Below are positions 53,751-64,000 of a stretch of 64,000 bases of DNA, in pieces. The DNA is from Zygnema cylindricum (taxonomy: Eukaryota; Streptophyta; Zygnematophyceae; Zygnematales; Zygnemataceae). Each line of letters starts with the position of its first letter. Position 1 is the stretch's first letter. The DNA lies in NCBI GenBank assembly GCA_037447655.1, contig JBBHKE010001764.1, positions 62,001-126,000 of the forward strand. Direction: 5' to 3'. Under the pieces are notes generated by a model. It was not told the DNA's origin, searched no databases, and was given only the letters and a program-made list of their open reading frames with translations. Made by a program: the position numbers and the translations under genes.

Positions 53751-54581
53751 CCATAGTTCAAAAGTAGGTGAAAGTAGGCCCATACAATATGCCTATTGTA
53801 CGCAAAACATACAATATGACCTTAAGACCCATATTGTATTGGTCGCAAAATGAAAAAAAATAGCAAGAGGGTTGAGTTGCACATCGATCGATAGAGAATT
53901 AAACGTCATGTCTAAATTTTGAAAAACATTCGGACAAAAAATTATTTTTCTGTGAGTTTTGAGATACTTTTTATTTAAACCGTCAGATTCGGACGATCTG
54001 ACGGTCGCTGATCAAAGTAACGATCTAAGAAGATCACATGAAAAGCCCATAACACAACTTACGATAGGACAATCTATCATATTAGCGTCTGCAATTTTGA
54101 AGGCCACACTAAATAAAGCCTCAAATTGACCAACCAGTATGGGACGATAAAAAAAAAATATTCCACACTGCCAAAAATACCGCGGTTTTTTTGCCGTCTG
54201 CGGTTTTTTTTTTCCCCGGCTTTTTTTCCCGGCTTTTTTCCCCGGCTTTTTTCCCGGCTTTTTTCCCCGGCTTTTCCGGCTTTTTCGCTTTTTTTTCCCG
54301 GCTTTTTCCGCTTTTCCCGCTTTTTTCCCGGCTTTTTTCCCCGCTTTTTTCCCGGTTTTTTGCCCCACATTTTTTTCGGCAGTATCCTAAGCCGTGTCTG
54401 TTCGCTAAAAAAATTCGTTCGGCGGCGTGCGATGTAATATGATCATACGTCAGATTCGTACGTTCGTACAGGGGTGTGCGCAACGCACACACATACAGTA
54501 TGCCTACTCTGCCCGAGTTTTGTGCCAAGTTTTGTGCGCCTACCAAAGGCCTACCATAAAAACGCTACTTTTGAACTATGG
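53751..54581. mobile_element. 831-bp DNA element with 17-bp terminal inverted repeats
   Basis: CCATAGTTCAAAAGTAG at 53751-53767 is perfectly inverted at 54565-54581. A 6-bp direct repeat TTTCTA flanks it (53745-53750 and 54582-54587). There is no transposase. Inside are a long hairpin around CCGTCAGAT / ATCTGACGG (53980-54004) and the TTTTTCCCGGC array. Non-autonomous DNA transposon of unknown superfamily. Confidence 0.85.
54184..54366. repeat. TTTTTCCCGGC tandem array
   Basis: About 15 irregular copies of an 8-13-bp unit TTTTTTCCCGGC. Minus-strand open frames (Gly-Lys-Lys-Ala repeats) arise only from this array. Confidence 0.9.
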
Positions 54582-54587
54582 TTTCTA

Positions 54588-56311
54588 CAAACAATGTTGT
54601 AATTGGTACCATGAGACCAAACATCTGAAGGTTCAGGAAACCAAAACCGGCTTGGACAGAATGGTTACAATGTAACTACACTAAACGAGATGTAAGGCCG
54701 TGCACCGATGATATTCTGTAAATACTTTGTAATGAAAAAGACTACATTACTAATTACAAACAATGAGGACTCGTACCAGGAAGCGGACCAAATTGCAGGT
54801 GTGAAAAACTTGCCACAGTATTTGTGGGTCGAACAGAAACTGTAAAGGCTGGATTTCCGACAATTTTCCACGTGGATATTCTTGCTTCTTATTGGACTAA
54901 ATGTAGGCCTTTTTCCTTTGGACTGAATTGGAGTTCGATAGCATACAAAATCAGTTACTCGTCTCTATATGGATGAATGTTGTCAACTGATGAATAACTA
55001 AATCCTACCCACCCATTAGCCTTGTTCCAACAGAGTAAAAAACATTATTCTGCTCCAGCTGGAAAAACTAACCGGTGACAATTTTCACAAACCTCGATAC
55101 CTGACATTTCTACAAATCGAGTCAAGGCGTTGAAAATGGGTATAATCATGCATCTTTATTTCGTGTTCAAGTTGCGCTTTTATGGAAGGAACATGGTTAC
55201 GGTTTGTCAAAAGAAACAAAACCTATTTGAATGCCTAACAAAAAAAAGAACACTAAAAATCTCTACCTTCACAACAACATTTTATTACCGCGACAAAAAA
55301 AACAAGCGCGTCCTCGAGACAAATATATCCTATCCTCCCTATTTGAGGCCCTTATTCTGGAACTCAGCAATGAAAGCCTCGCAACAGCTCAACTTGTAAA
55401 CATACAGATTCACAAAAAACAAAACCGCCGATGATGCCGATGATGCCGATGATGGTAAATAAATTGGGATTTAAACGGTTATACCATTAAATTGGGTGCC
55501 GATCTTGACCTTGAATTTCCGATGGAGTTATGGACAAAACTTTTCCGTTGGAGGTTTAAAAGCTCCAGTAGAACTGCGTGGTGACGTCGTCGAAATGACG
55601 GCATTCTTGTCATAGAGATAGCCATTCCTTGAATCCTGGAACCATTCATTTACATGGAAAACGGTGAAAAGATTATCGGAAAAGAAGTGGTAAGAAGTCT
55701 CTGTTTCTGTTTAAGTCAAATTCTGAAAGAGTTGTGAGGATGGATCTGAGAGCTCCTAAGTCTACTAGAAGAACTCAAGAGTAGTAAGAAGAGTTAAGTC
55801 TAATTTGCCATCCATTAGTAAGAAGAGTGAGAAAGAAGTTGCAGATGATGAAGTCATTGTTAGGAAAAGCCTCGAGAGAGAAAGGCAAAGTTCCTAAGGG
55901 ACAGACTTATTATCAGAAAGGAAAGAGCAATGCATTCTACTTTCCGTCAGAAGACAAAACCATAGATCAAAGTAACCCATTTTTCACCATATTTTACGAT
56001 CAAAAGGTAGTAAAAATAGGCAATGTGTGCTAAGACTCTCAGGGGACTACGACTACCTTACACCTTTTGTGAGTATAATATGGCGAAAAGTGCGTTACTT
56101 TACGAAACAAAAAAAAAAAATTGCTAGTAAATGGGCTATTCAGATGCTAGTGGAGATTTGACAGCATGTTACAGTTTCAATTTTTCTCATCGTCAATAAA
56201 GATAATCAAGTTAGAGAAAAAGGGGATGCCTAAGCATGGAAATTTGTCGGTGTAAAGACTAAAGAGCCTGTTATTGCCATACTTCACGAACTTTTTAATG
56301 TAGAAATCACA
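54588..56311. other. No gene recognised
   Basis: Several short open frames (for example 55231-55434 and 55827-56033, plus strand) have Lys-rich composition and no recognisable domain. A GATGATGCC-type triplet repeat lies at 55430-55455. It could hold 3' sequence of gene 2 or old repeats. Confidence 0.45.
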
Positions 56312-59300
56312 TTATTTGGGACAAACTAACCCAATTTGACAAGCAAAGTCATCTTTTAAGCCGACCTTTGAGATTCCCATCAATAGAGGAAGGTGACATG
56401 AGACAAGAGTGGTAAACCAAACTGTAAAGAAATATACAAACAAATAAAACAAACAATGTTCACAAACACAGTACATACAAATAGATGAAAAAAACAATAC
56501 TTCAAAAAAAAATACAAGAACAACACAAAAGCACACCGTACACCTCTTTTCAAAACCACAACCACCACACATGATGGGAAATGAGAGAAGAGACATAATT
56601 CTTACTTCCCACTCATCATACCTGCGACCGAAACTTTCAACCTCATTCTTTCTCGCCCCCTCGGGTGGTGATGGAACTCCTTTCATCCATTTTACAAAAC
56701 GGTCTTCGTCGACTAAAGTCAACACCCATGCTTCCAAATATAACTCTTCTTCAGGCGTCATTCGAGCTTCTCTCAATTGCTCCTTTAATTCCAACAACGG
56801 CTCAAGAAACCAATCAGAGTAAAGGTCTCGCGGAGAATTGCTCGCGATGATTTCAGTTCCATCGACTGCATTAAAAGTATCCATTTTTTCATTTAAGAAA
56901 CAACTCAGATACAACGCTCAACCTTATGCAGAGAAAATTCAAACATCACCAGTTCACATAAGCTCCTCTTTTTTAACATAAAGAAAAAAAACTTTTTCGA
57001 TGATAGAATATGTTTCCACTTAACAGCACTTTGAATTGCACTTTTTGGGCATTTAAAGCCGGAAAGTGAAATATACTGGTAATCGATATTAGACTAAAAA
57101 AATAAGTAGTATGAATGCAGGATTCGAATCCAAAATTTATGATTGCGTGACGTGACACCTTGCTGTCCTCATCTTTAATTAGTGTCGTTAACTCTATTTC
57201 ATGATTTTGGGTCAGAAAAGTCCACGCCCAAATTGCTCTTTCTAACTCTAATAGCAATGAATACTTTGATTTCATTCCAGGGATAAATAGAGAGGGAGAA
57301 GTGAGTGCAAATTGACATAAACTTACGGATCCATAAACTCAATTTAAAGCGGAAACGTGAGAGATTTTGTAGCCACTCACAGAGCAGTAGACCTTGACTG
57401 TCATATTTATGAGATTGATAAAGCATTCGAACGAGACAAAGGCCAACCAATCCTGATCCAGCGACTGTACTTCCAGTTGTCTTTTTTGCAGAAATCCACT
57501 GTTGAAGGTCTTCCTCCTCGAGAAATCCTGAATCACACAGTTCTTGTCCCATCTGTCTTGTAAACAGAAACAGACTCTTCCATGCCTGCAAAGACATTTC
57601 AAAAAGTTCTCAACTTATGGGAAGACAGAGGACAAAAGAATTTGAGATAAATAAATGAGAAATAAAACGGGGATTTTAAAACCTGTGAGCGTTTTGTAAT
57701 GGAGAGAAGACTTTCAACTCGACACAGGAATTAGTTTTGCTTGCAAACTTCAACCTGACAAGCAGAGATCAACTTTTTATTTCCGGAAGAAGATGCAATT
57801 GAAGCACAAAAAAATGTGAAGCCTCACCTGTAATACACGGGACTTTTCCAGTGTCTTCCATACTGCTGTATGTTGTACTATAGCCGTAAAAAGACCGTCA
57901 CTTAGTGATCCTTGACTGCCAGTTCTTATCATAAACTGACTACTTGGAATAGATCGTACGGAGTTCCTCGATTCCGATTCTGGAATCTGGCCCTTCTCCA
58001 AGTCAACAACTGATACATTCCTCGGAGAATTCTTTGAGCGATATTCTGGTCTGCGACATAAATAAAACATAAATACATACAAGTGACCAAAACCCCAAGC
58101 CTTAAGTGTCTGTTATACTGAAAGTCTAACAACTCTGCGACACTTTTCTCATCAAGAAACACATGCACCTGTTCCCAAAACATTGGAGCATTTATTTGAT
58201 TGGCCTTAAAAAAATGTAATAAATCCACATTCTTTCCCATTTTCAATGCGATTACAATCTGTTTCTTTGTTTATTTATTCTTCCTTTTTTGTACGAAATG
58301 TTAACTCTAGGACTAAGAATTGAAGTCAAATTTCTAACAAGTTACTTTGTTGAAAAACGTAGTGATTGCCATGGGAGGACAAAATAATAATCTTCTTAAT
58401 TTTTCCTTGAGAATATTTTTTCACAAATGGAAGTCATCTATGCTCCCCTTTCCGTCCTGTCCCTACCAACTCTATACAAATAAAGAAGATGAAATGATCC
58501 ATATAAAATATCCTAAATCGTTTATCTGCAAGCAATGAATGACAGCTGGCAAAGCTCTTATAAACCACCTTGGTATGCATGATCTATAATGTAAACCAAT
58601 TAACTTGCTCGAATAATCGTCAAAATCTGAAGCAACTGCCAAAATATATAAACCACCCTTGTATACCGATGATTCCTGAAAAAAAACAGGAATTCCCATG
58701 TGAGTTACAGATACAAAGACGAGCTTTTCAACACTACACCCTGGATATCCAGTATGATTAAAAGAAATAAATTCCAAAACAACATACTTAACCGTTTACT
58801 ATCATCCTACAGAAAATACCATTAAAAGTGGAAATGAAAAAATTGTGAGTTGAAGCCAAATATTTGACCTCTATCTCAATCGTAAACGGGAAGGACTGTG
58901 TTTGGTATTTGTTTCCAAAAGAGACAAGAGAATACAAAGTATCAAGACTTAAACAAGTTAGTTCCTGGAAGTCAGATGCAGTAATTGCATCAGCCTAAGA
59001 ACCTCTTTAAATTTACCTCTTTAAAAAGGAACCTCGTAAGCAATAAAAAGGAACCTCGTAAGCAATAAAAAGGACAATGTGGGTACAATGTACAGAAAAC
59101 TATGGAAACAGTGTATGCGGTTACCATGTATTATATATTCAACACCATATACTTTTTCGCACGTAAAAAATATAGCTTAGACACATGGTTACAAAACCAT
59201 TTATTTTTCTGGAAGAAGAGAAGATGGCAGAAAATGCAATACCTTCTTAAAACGGGAACTACAGTGAAAAAAACTGTGAAAAAAACTAAAAAGAAAGAGA

Positions 59301-59354
59301 GAGGAGAAGAAAGAGAGAGAGAAAGAGTGTGAGAGAGAGGGAGGGAGGGAGAGG

Positions 59355-59394
<40 letters not shown>

Positions 59395-62300
59395 GGGAGA
59401 GGGAGGAAACGTGACATGCAGATGACAAGATGATTGCATTTTATTTACATGATGCACTTTATTTACGACGTGACATTATTAAAAGATGCGACTTATTTTT
59501 ATGATTGACGATGGATGATTATGATGAAAACATGACATGATGATGATGATTGATGAGATGATGATGCCACATGGTGACATGGATGCGATGATCATTTACG
59601 CACGATGATGTGATGCGCATGATGATATGATGATGATATTATTTATGATGATGATTGCGATGATGATGATGATGATGATGGATGGATGATGGATGGATGG
59701 ATGATGATGGATGGATGGAGGGAGGGAGGGAGGGAGGGAGGGAAGGGAGGGGAGGGGGGAGGCAGAGGAGAGAAAGAGAGAAGGAGAGGAGCGAGAGAGA
59801 GAGAAAGGCAGAAAGAGAGAGGAGACGAGACTGCCCATGAAACGATAGGACAACTGCTGCGTAAAGTCCCACGAAAGGGCTCGTCAAAATGGCCGCAAGA
59901 ACCATCATTATAACGGCACAGGGCCAAACCAAAAAGGCCACAAAGGTCATGGGAATACAAATCCCTATTTGCACCGGACCCTCTTGAACGAGTGCACTTT
60001 TGATAAGCTTAAGCCAGCCGACAAGGAGAAGAAGAAGACACTTGATGCATGCCAGTAAAGAAACAATAATAGTATCAACAAAAAGCCCTAGGAGAGAGAC
60101 AGCCATGCAGCCTGGAATGAGCAAAAACCTGCAAATGAACATAAGAGGATAGTAGTGAGATAGTAATTCTTCTGCAGTTCTTGATTATAAGTGACTAATC
60201 AAAGGCGAAAGTTCACCTTTCCATTGTATAAACATTCTAATGAAAAATCAGACAGAGGCAAAAACAAAACAGTAACACTATACAAGATACACACTGAAGA
60301 ATTTTAGAACAAAAAGAGAACTGACACAAAAAAAAAACAATTCTTTGCGAAATGGCAACTTCATGAATTTTGTTAAGCCATACAAATGACACGGAAGAAA
60401 TGTGTGGTGTTATTTAGGTAAAGCCTGACCTTATAAACTAAAGAGAATTGGAAATTACAGAGACAAAAAAAAAAAGACTTAGAAAAATAAATAGACATAA
60501 ATGTATGGACGATTAACAACTCACTGCCTACACAGTAGCGCAGTTCATAAATAGAGTTTGCCAGTAACACCAGAAATCACGGTAATGTCAAATAATTCAT
60601 GAGGGAGGAGAGGGAGAGGGAGAGGGAGAGGGAGAGGGAGAGGGAGGGGGAGGGAGAGGGAGAGAGAGAGGGAGGGAGGGAGAGGGAGAGGGAGAGGGAG
60701 AGGGAGAGGGAGAGGGAGAGTGAGAGGGACTTCGAGTAATAACATACCTCAAGCTCGTTGGTTGATCGGCATTGCACTCCTTTTTTTCAAACTCTTCCAG
60801 ATATGACCCATAACTATGAAAGGAGAAATCCCCAAAATCTCGAACAACCTTAGCTGCTCCTTGCCATGTATCCCATAATCCGTCCTGTATAAAATAACTA
60901 AACAAGCATATAATTTACTTGCATCTAACTATTGTAAGGTAATTCCTTGTTGTCCATCATATCCCTAAATAGACAATTTCATCAGTGAGACTCTCACATT
61001 CCAATACCATTTTTTTTAATTCAGAAAGGAAAAGCAACCATACCTCAACTGCAAAAACTAAGTAGCTAACACAGTGGATACTAATTTACGTGCACCTACA
61101 CCAAGTATATCGGTATTTAAGTTAATTACTCTCAAACACAATCAAACACAATTTCTCCGTACATACTTGTTAGATTGTTGATGAAAGTTACCAATTGAAA
61201 TGTAGGAAAACTCTTACCTTTTGATCGAGATATTTCAGCGACAAGTTTAAGGAGCTTAAGAGGTGAAATATCCCCACTAACTCTAAAATAAAATACATAG
61301 TGGAGTTTGCTAACCATACAGAACAATGTTTTTGTGACCAGAACTTATGATAAACAAAAACAGCAAGTTATGCAATTTACACAAAAGTGTAAACTTTGTT
61401 TAAAGTACTCTCAAGTTTAATTACAGGAAATCAAGACACACCTAAATCATCAATGACTGCGAACCAAGAGCAAATCTGTGACAAAAAATGCTATTCACAG
61501 ACAGTTGGAAAAACATTATAATAAAACACAAGGAAGGCTTCACTGCTAGAGTCCATGCCAAGCCACACCAATTTAGCTACACCGCCATTTCTTTTAGAGT
61601 TGGTGAATTATTAGCCTTCACTCTTTAATAGAATTAGCTACACTAGATTATGTTTTGTCACGCGGCTCATTATGGGCCACTTAACTTATAGACACTAATT
61701 TATAATTCTGGGTCAGAAAAACACCCACATGAATTAAAGTGACCAATCATAACAGCGATGGGCAGTGGTGTTCAATCACTTACTTTGAACAAATGCGAGA
61801 GATGATCTCTTGAATACTTATGAAAAACCTCAAAAGTTGCCAATATCGGTGCACAAAAGCCATAAAAAAAGCCTGCAAGTTAATACATTCAAGGAAGATG
61901 CATCAAAAAATAAAATATATGAAGTTGGTATTAACGTAAAAAATAAAACATATGAAGTTGGTATTAACGTATTTGTTCTCTTCAAGAACCCGTCTTTCTA
62001 TACTTTTGAGTTCCTTCAAGCAAAGTACTAGAAACTGAAGGAAACATGACTCAGAAATTGCTCTTCAGTTTCATGAGAGAGCCTTCTGGTGTGAACCTCC
62101 TTCACTATTTTCCATCCTGAGGCTTTTTATTCAACTGAGGACACTTGTTTTCGGTCTTAGGGATCGCCTCGGCCTTTGGTCTTCCCAGCAAAAGGCTTGT
62201 TGTTTCCTCTTCTTAGGCCACTCTCTCACCTCTCTCCCCATTCAATATCCCACACAGAAGCTCAGAAAGTAACTTTCTTAAGGCAGTGCTGTCCTTCATA

Positions 62301-63077
62301 AGGAAGCCAAAAAGCGCCATATTGACCTGGCATAGGGGTATATCCCAGGGACCAAAAAAAGTCTATAAACTGCAGTTTCCCACCAACCGGCTGTCCTTCC
62401 TCCCTTCTTTATTATTGGAACCATATTAACCATCTACCAACAAATGTCATTTATCATTTAAAAAAATGATGTATGCTTTGCTGATTGGTGGATTTGTTGT
62501 AAGAAAGGAGCGGAAAAGAGAGGAAAAAAAAGGGAAAGCTAGTGGATATAAGCTTCAATTTTCCGAAACTCGATATACATAAAATATTGGATAACGAAAG
62601 GATAAACAGGCACAAGCAAGTGGATATAAGCTTTATTTTCCCACAATTTGATGTACTAAAAATATTGGATAGGGAAGGGAAAAAAAGAATCAACCTATTG
62701 GATATAAGCTTTAATCACCCCAAAAATTGATATACTCAAAATATTCGACAGAGAAAGGAAAACAGGCGCGAGCTAGTGGCTTTAATTTTTTAAACAATAT
62801 ACTTAAAAGTATTGGATAGAGGACCAAATAAAACCCTACAAGAGAACATGATGAACGTTCTTACTGCCAATAATGCTGAGTAGAAAGACCACGATTGGCC
62901 AAAGGATGAGTGGAATGAAAAGGAGGAACATGGCGGGAATTTTTTGTGCAGGTTGAAGCTGACGTGTAAGCCAGACTGCCCTATATGTGTGCTTCACCGT
63001 CCATGGAAAAAGGCCAACAGCAATCCCGGTGTTTCCTGCGGTAATAACAGCAACTGTTGGCAAGACAGTAATAACAG
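56312..63077 (-). CDS. Multi-pass membrane protein, At3g27390 family (5' end not seen)
   Basis: Exons on the minus strand: 63077-62865, 61872-61784, 60884-60748, 60128-59831, 58675-58569, 58050-57828, 57585-57381, 56865-56312. Phases agree at the junctions. They give family blocks in order: GNTGIAVGL plus a hydrophobic LILWPIVVFLLS segment; FFYGFCAPILATF; DGLWDTWQGAAKVVRDF with FHSYGSYLEEF; three membrane segments ending AAVVLSFHG; ESSVYKGGLYILAVAS with RSCIPRPEYR; a polar Ser-rich stretch; AWKSLF; DGTEI and DWFLEPLLELKEQL. This matches the uncharacterised plant membrane proteins of the At3g27390 group (about 590 residues); function unknown, membrane location inferred. Uncertain points: the first exon(s) lie upstream or are hidden; exon 4 has no clear GT donor; the C-terminus after about 56600 reads as intron-like hydrophobic sequence and may be mis-modelled. 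Confidence 0.82.
59264..59410. repeat. GA microsatellite in gene 2 intron
   Basis: (GA)n and GGGA runs between exons 4 and 5 of gene 2. Minus-strand Ser/Leu-rich frames here are artefacts. Confidence 0.92.
59500..59830. repeat. GAT/GGAT/GGGA microsatellite abutting gene 2 exon 4
   Basis: ATGATG, GGATGGAT and GGGAGGGA runs that change into GAGA-rich sequence and reach the end of the exon 4 coding block at 59831. They occupy the place where the splice donor should be. Confidence 0.9.
60600..60732. repeat. GAGGGA microsatellite next to gene 2 exon 3 donor
   Basis: GAGAGGGA-type repeats end about 16 bp from the GTATGT donor at 60747. They lie in the intron. Confidence 0.92.
61578..61772. mobile_element. 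MITE 4 in gene 2 intron 2
   Basis: About 195 bp, starting TACACCGCC and ending CAGCGATGGGCAGTGGTGTT, with internal similarity to MITE 3. Its edge lies about 12 bp from the donor of exon 2 (61784/61783). Confidence 0.82.
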
Positions 63078-63570
63078 CTGCAATAAGAACGAAAACAACG
63101 ATCATGTTAAGTAATGACGACAAAAATGGAATCTTAGCATATGAGCGAGTTTAATCTCTACAGAATTATTCCTCTGTTTCTTGCAGTAATAACGGCAACT
63201 GTTGGCAAGGCAGTGATAGCAGCTGCAATAAGAAGGAAAACCACGATCATGTTCAAAAACGACGACAAAAATGAAATCATAGGACATGAACAGGTTTGGT
63301 CTCTACATAATTATTCCTGTGTTTCCTGTGGTAATAACAGCAGCTGTCGGCAAGACACAGTGATAGCAGCCGCAATAGGAATAATCAATTTAAAAAATGA
63401 CGAAACTGAAATCGTAGAACATGAGCGGCTGACTTTGTACATGAAGGTGAAAATTAAGGACACTCATGGCCACTGTCCATAGAAAATGGCCGAAGGCAAA
63501 TGTTTCCTGCAGTAATAACGGCAACTATCGGTAAGACAGTAATACCGCCTACAATAGGAAGGAAAACAAC
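63029..63570. repeat. Four tandem copies of the start of a gene 2 exon
   Basis: Blocks starting TTTCYTGYRGTAATAACRGC occur near 63029, 63176, 63319 and 63501, spaced about 147, 143 and 182 bp. The first is the real exon start (acceptor at 63078); the others lie upstream and keep similar coding sequence (LPTVAVITA-type) with substitutions. Confidence 0.85.
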
Positions 63571-63664
63571 CATCATGTTTAAAAAAAATGAAATTGTAGA
63601 AGATGAACGAGTTTAATCTCTACACAATTGACTATCTCACATGAAGGTGAAGATTAAGGACACT

Positions 63665-63915
63665 AATGGAAAAGTTGCCAAAAGGCCACCGTGGTGGTGC
63701 AGGTCCCATCCATGACAATTTGGTTTATTCAAAACAGGATCGTACATAAGGTTCTTGACATGCAAAGTGAACTCTTTTGCTTCAGCGATAAGCTGCAACA
63801 CCTGGTCATCAGTTGCTCAAGATGAATTTACTGTCAATTTATTCACAGCCGACTCATAATTAATAGACTGGACAAAAGACTGAAATTGTGCCGCAGCGTT
63901 GGAGCATACAGGGTA
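63665..63915 (-). pseudogene. Unrecognised coding-like stretch with one stop
   Basis: On the minus strand about 80 codons read with a single TGA (near 63800): NAAAQFQSFVQSINYESAV before it and AEAKEFTLHVKNLMYDPVL after it. Composition looks like protein rather than noise. It lies upstream of gene 2's known exons in the same orientation. It may be an upstream exon of another gene, a pseudogene or chance; I do not recognise it. Confidence 0.4.
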
Positions 63916-64000
63916 ATGTCTCTGTAGAATTATTCATAACAACGCCAGTTTTCTTACTGAATGTGAGAAACATAACAAACTGAACTTGATAAAGTCCATA

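Noticed and set aside
54012-54546. Lys/Gly-rich frames such as repeated GKKA
   Set aside because: Produced by the TTTTTCCCGGC array in all frames; no independent coding evidence.
59131-60777. Ser/Leu/Pro-rich frames on the minus strand
   Set aside because: Translations of GA, GGAT and GAGGGA microsatellites in introns of gene 2.
61218-61475. Two possible small exons of gene 2 (61475-61442 and 61282-61218)
   Set aside because: They splice in phase, but joining 61872-61784 directly to 60884-60748 gives exactly the family spacing between the ATF and DGxW blocks, and the small exons show no family similarity.

Overview
The window looks like streptophyte (green plant) nuclear DNA. Two genes carry spliceosomal introns, one belongs to a plant membrane-protein family, and most of the rest is decayed LTR retrotransposons. 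A run of 10 N at 15940-15949 marks an assembly gap. I cannot narrow the clade from sequence alone; a non-flowering land plant or a charophyte alga would fit.

Positions 1663-49694 are retrotransposons nested inside one another. Left to right: copia element A (+, 1663-14661) carries a solo LTR (H) in its 5' LTR and a complete element E (+, 5816-12057) in its integrase. Element G (-, 14662-15939) cuts A's 3' LTR and runs into the gap. A satellite of about 400-bp units fills 15950-19429. Copia element C (-, 19433-30768) is split by D (-, 22048-28359), the best preserved element. A Ty3/gypsy element (-, 30769-49694) is broken up by F (+, 31010-39423, itself containing the pol-less element B, 33234-37559), by two solo copia LTRs, by the decayed element I (44297-47756) and by a gypsy solo LTR inside its own 5' LTR. 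Several insertions keep 5-bp target-site duplications (TSDs), which fixes the order of events.

The most notable signal is how the copia elements start reverse transcription. In six elements (A, B, C, D, E, F) the LTR is followed directly by a match, exact in three and diverged in three, to the complement of the initiator tRNA-Met anticodon arm (GGTTATGGGCCCACC). This is the internal 'half-tRNA' primer site known from Drosophila copia and yeast Ty5, not the usual acceptor-end site. It lies inside the gag reading frame, and the gag ATG lies 20-60 bp upstream, inside the LTR. One LTR lineage (D, F, G, H, I and the solo LTRs) also carries a tRNA-like hairpin module, always antisense to the LTR.

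From 49695 on the DNA is genic. Gene 1 (+, 50449-52349, three exons) encodes an unrecognised, possibly plastid-targeted protein with an acidic tail. Gene 2 (-, 56312-63077, eight exons, 5' end not seen) encodes a multi-pass membrane protein of the Arabidopsis At3g27390 type. Around them lie miniature inverted-repeat elements (MITEs), an 831-bp terminal-inverted-repeat (TIR) element, purine/pyrimidine microsatellites close to splice sites, and tandem copies of the start of a gene 2 exon.
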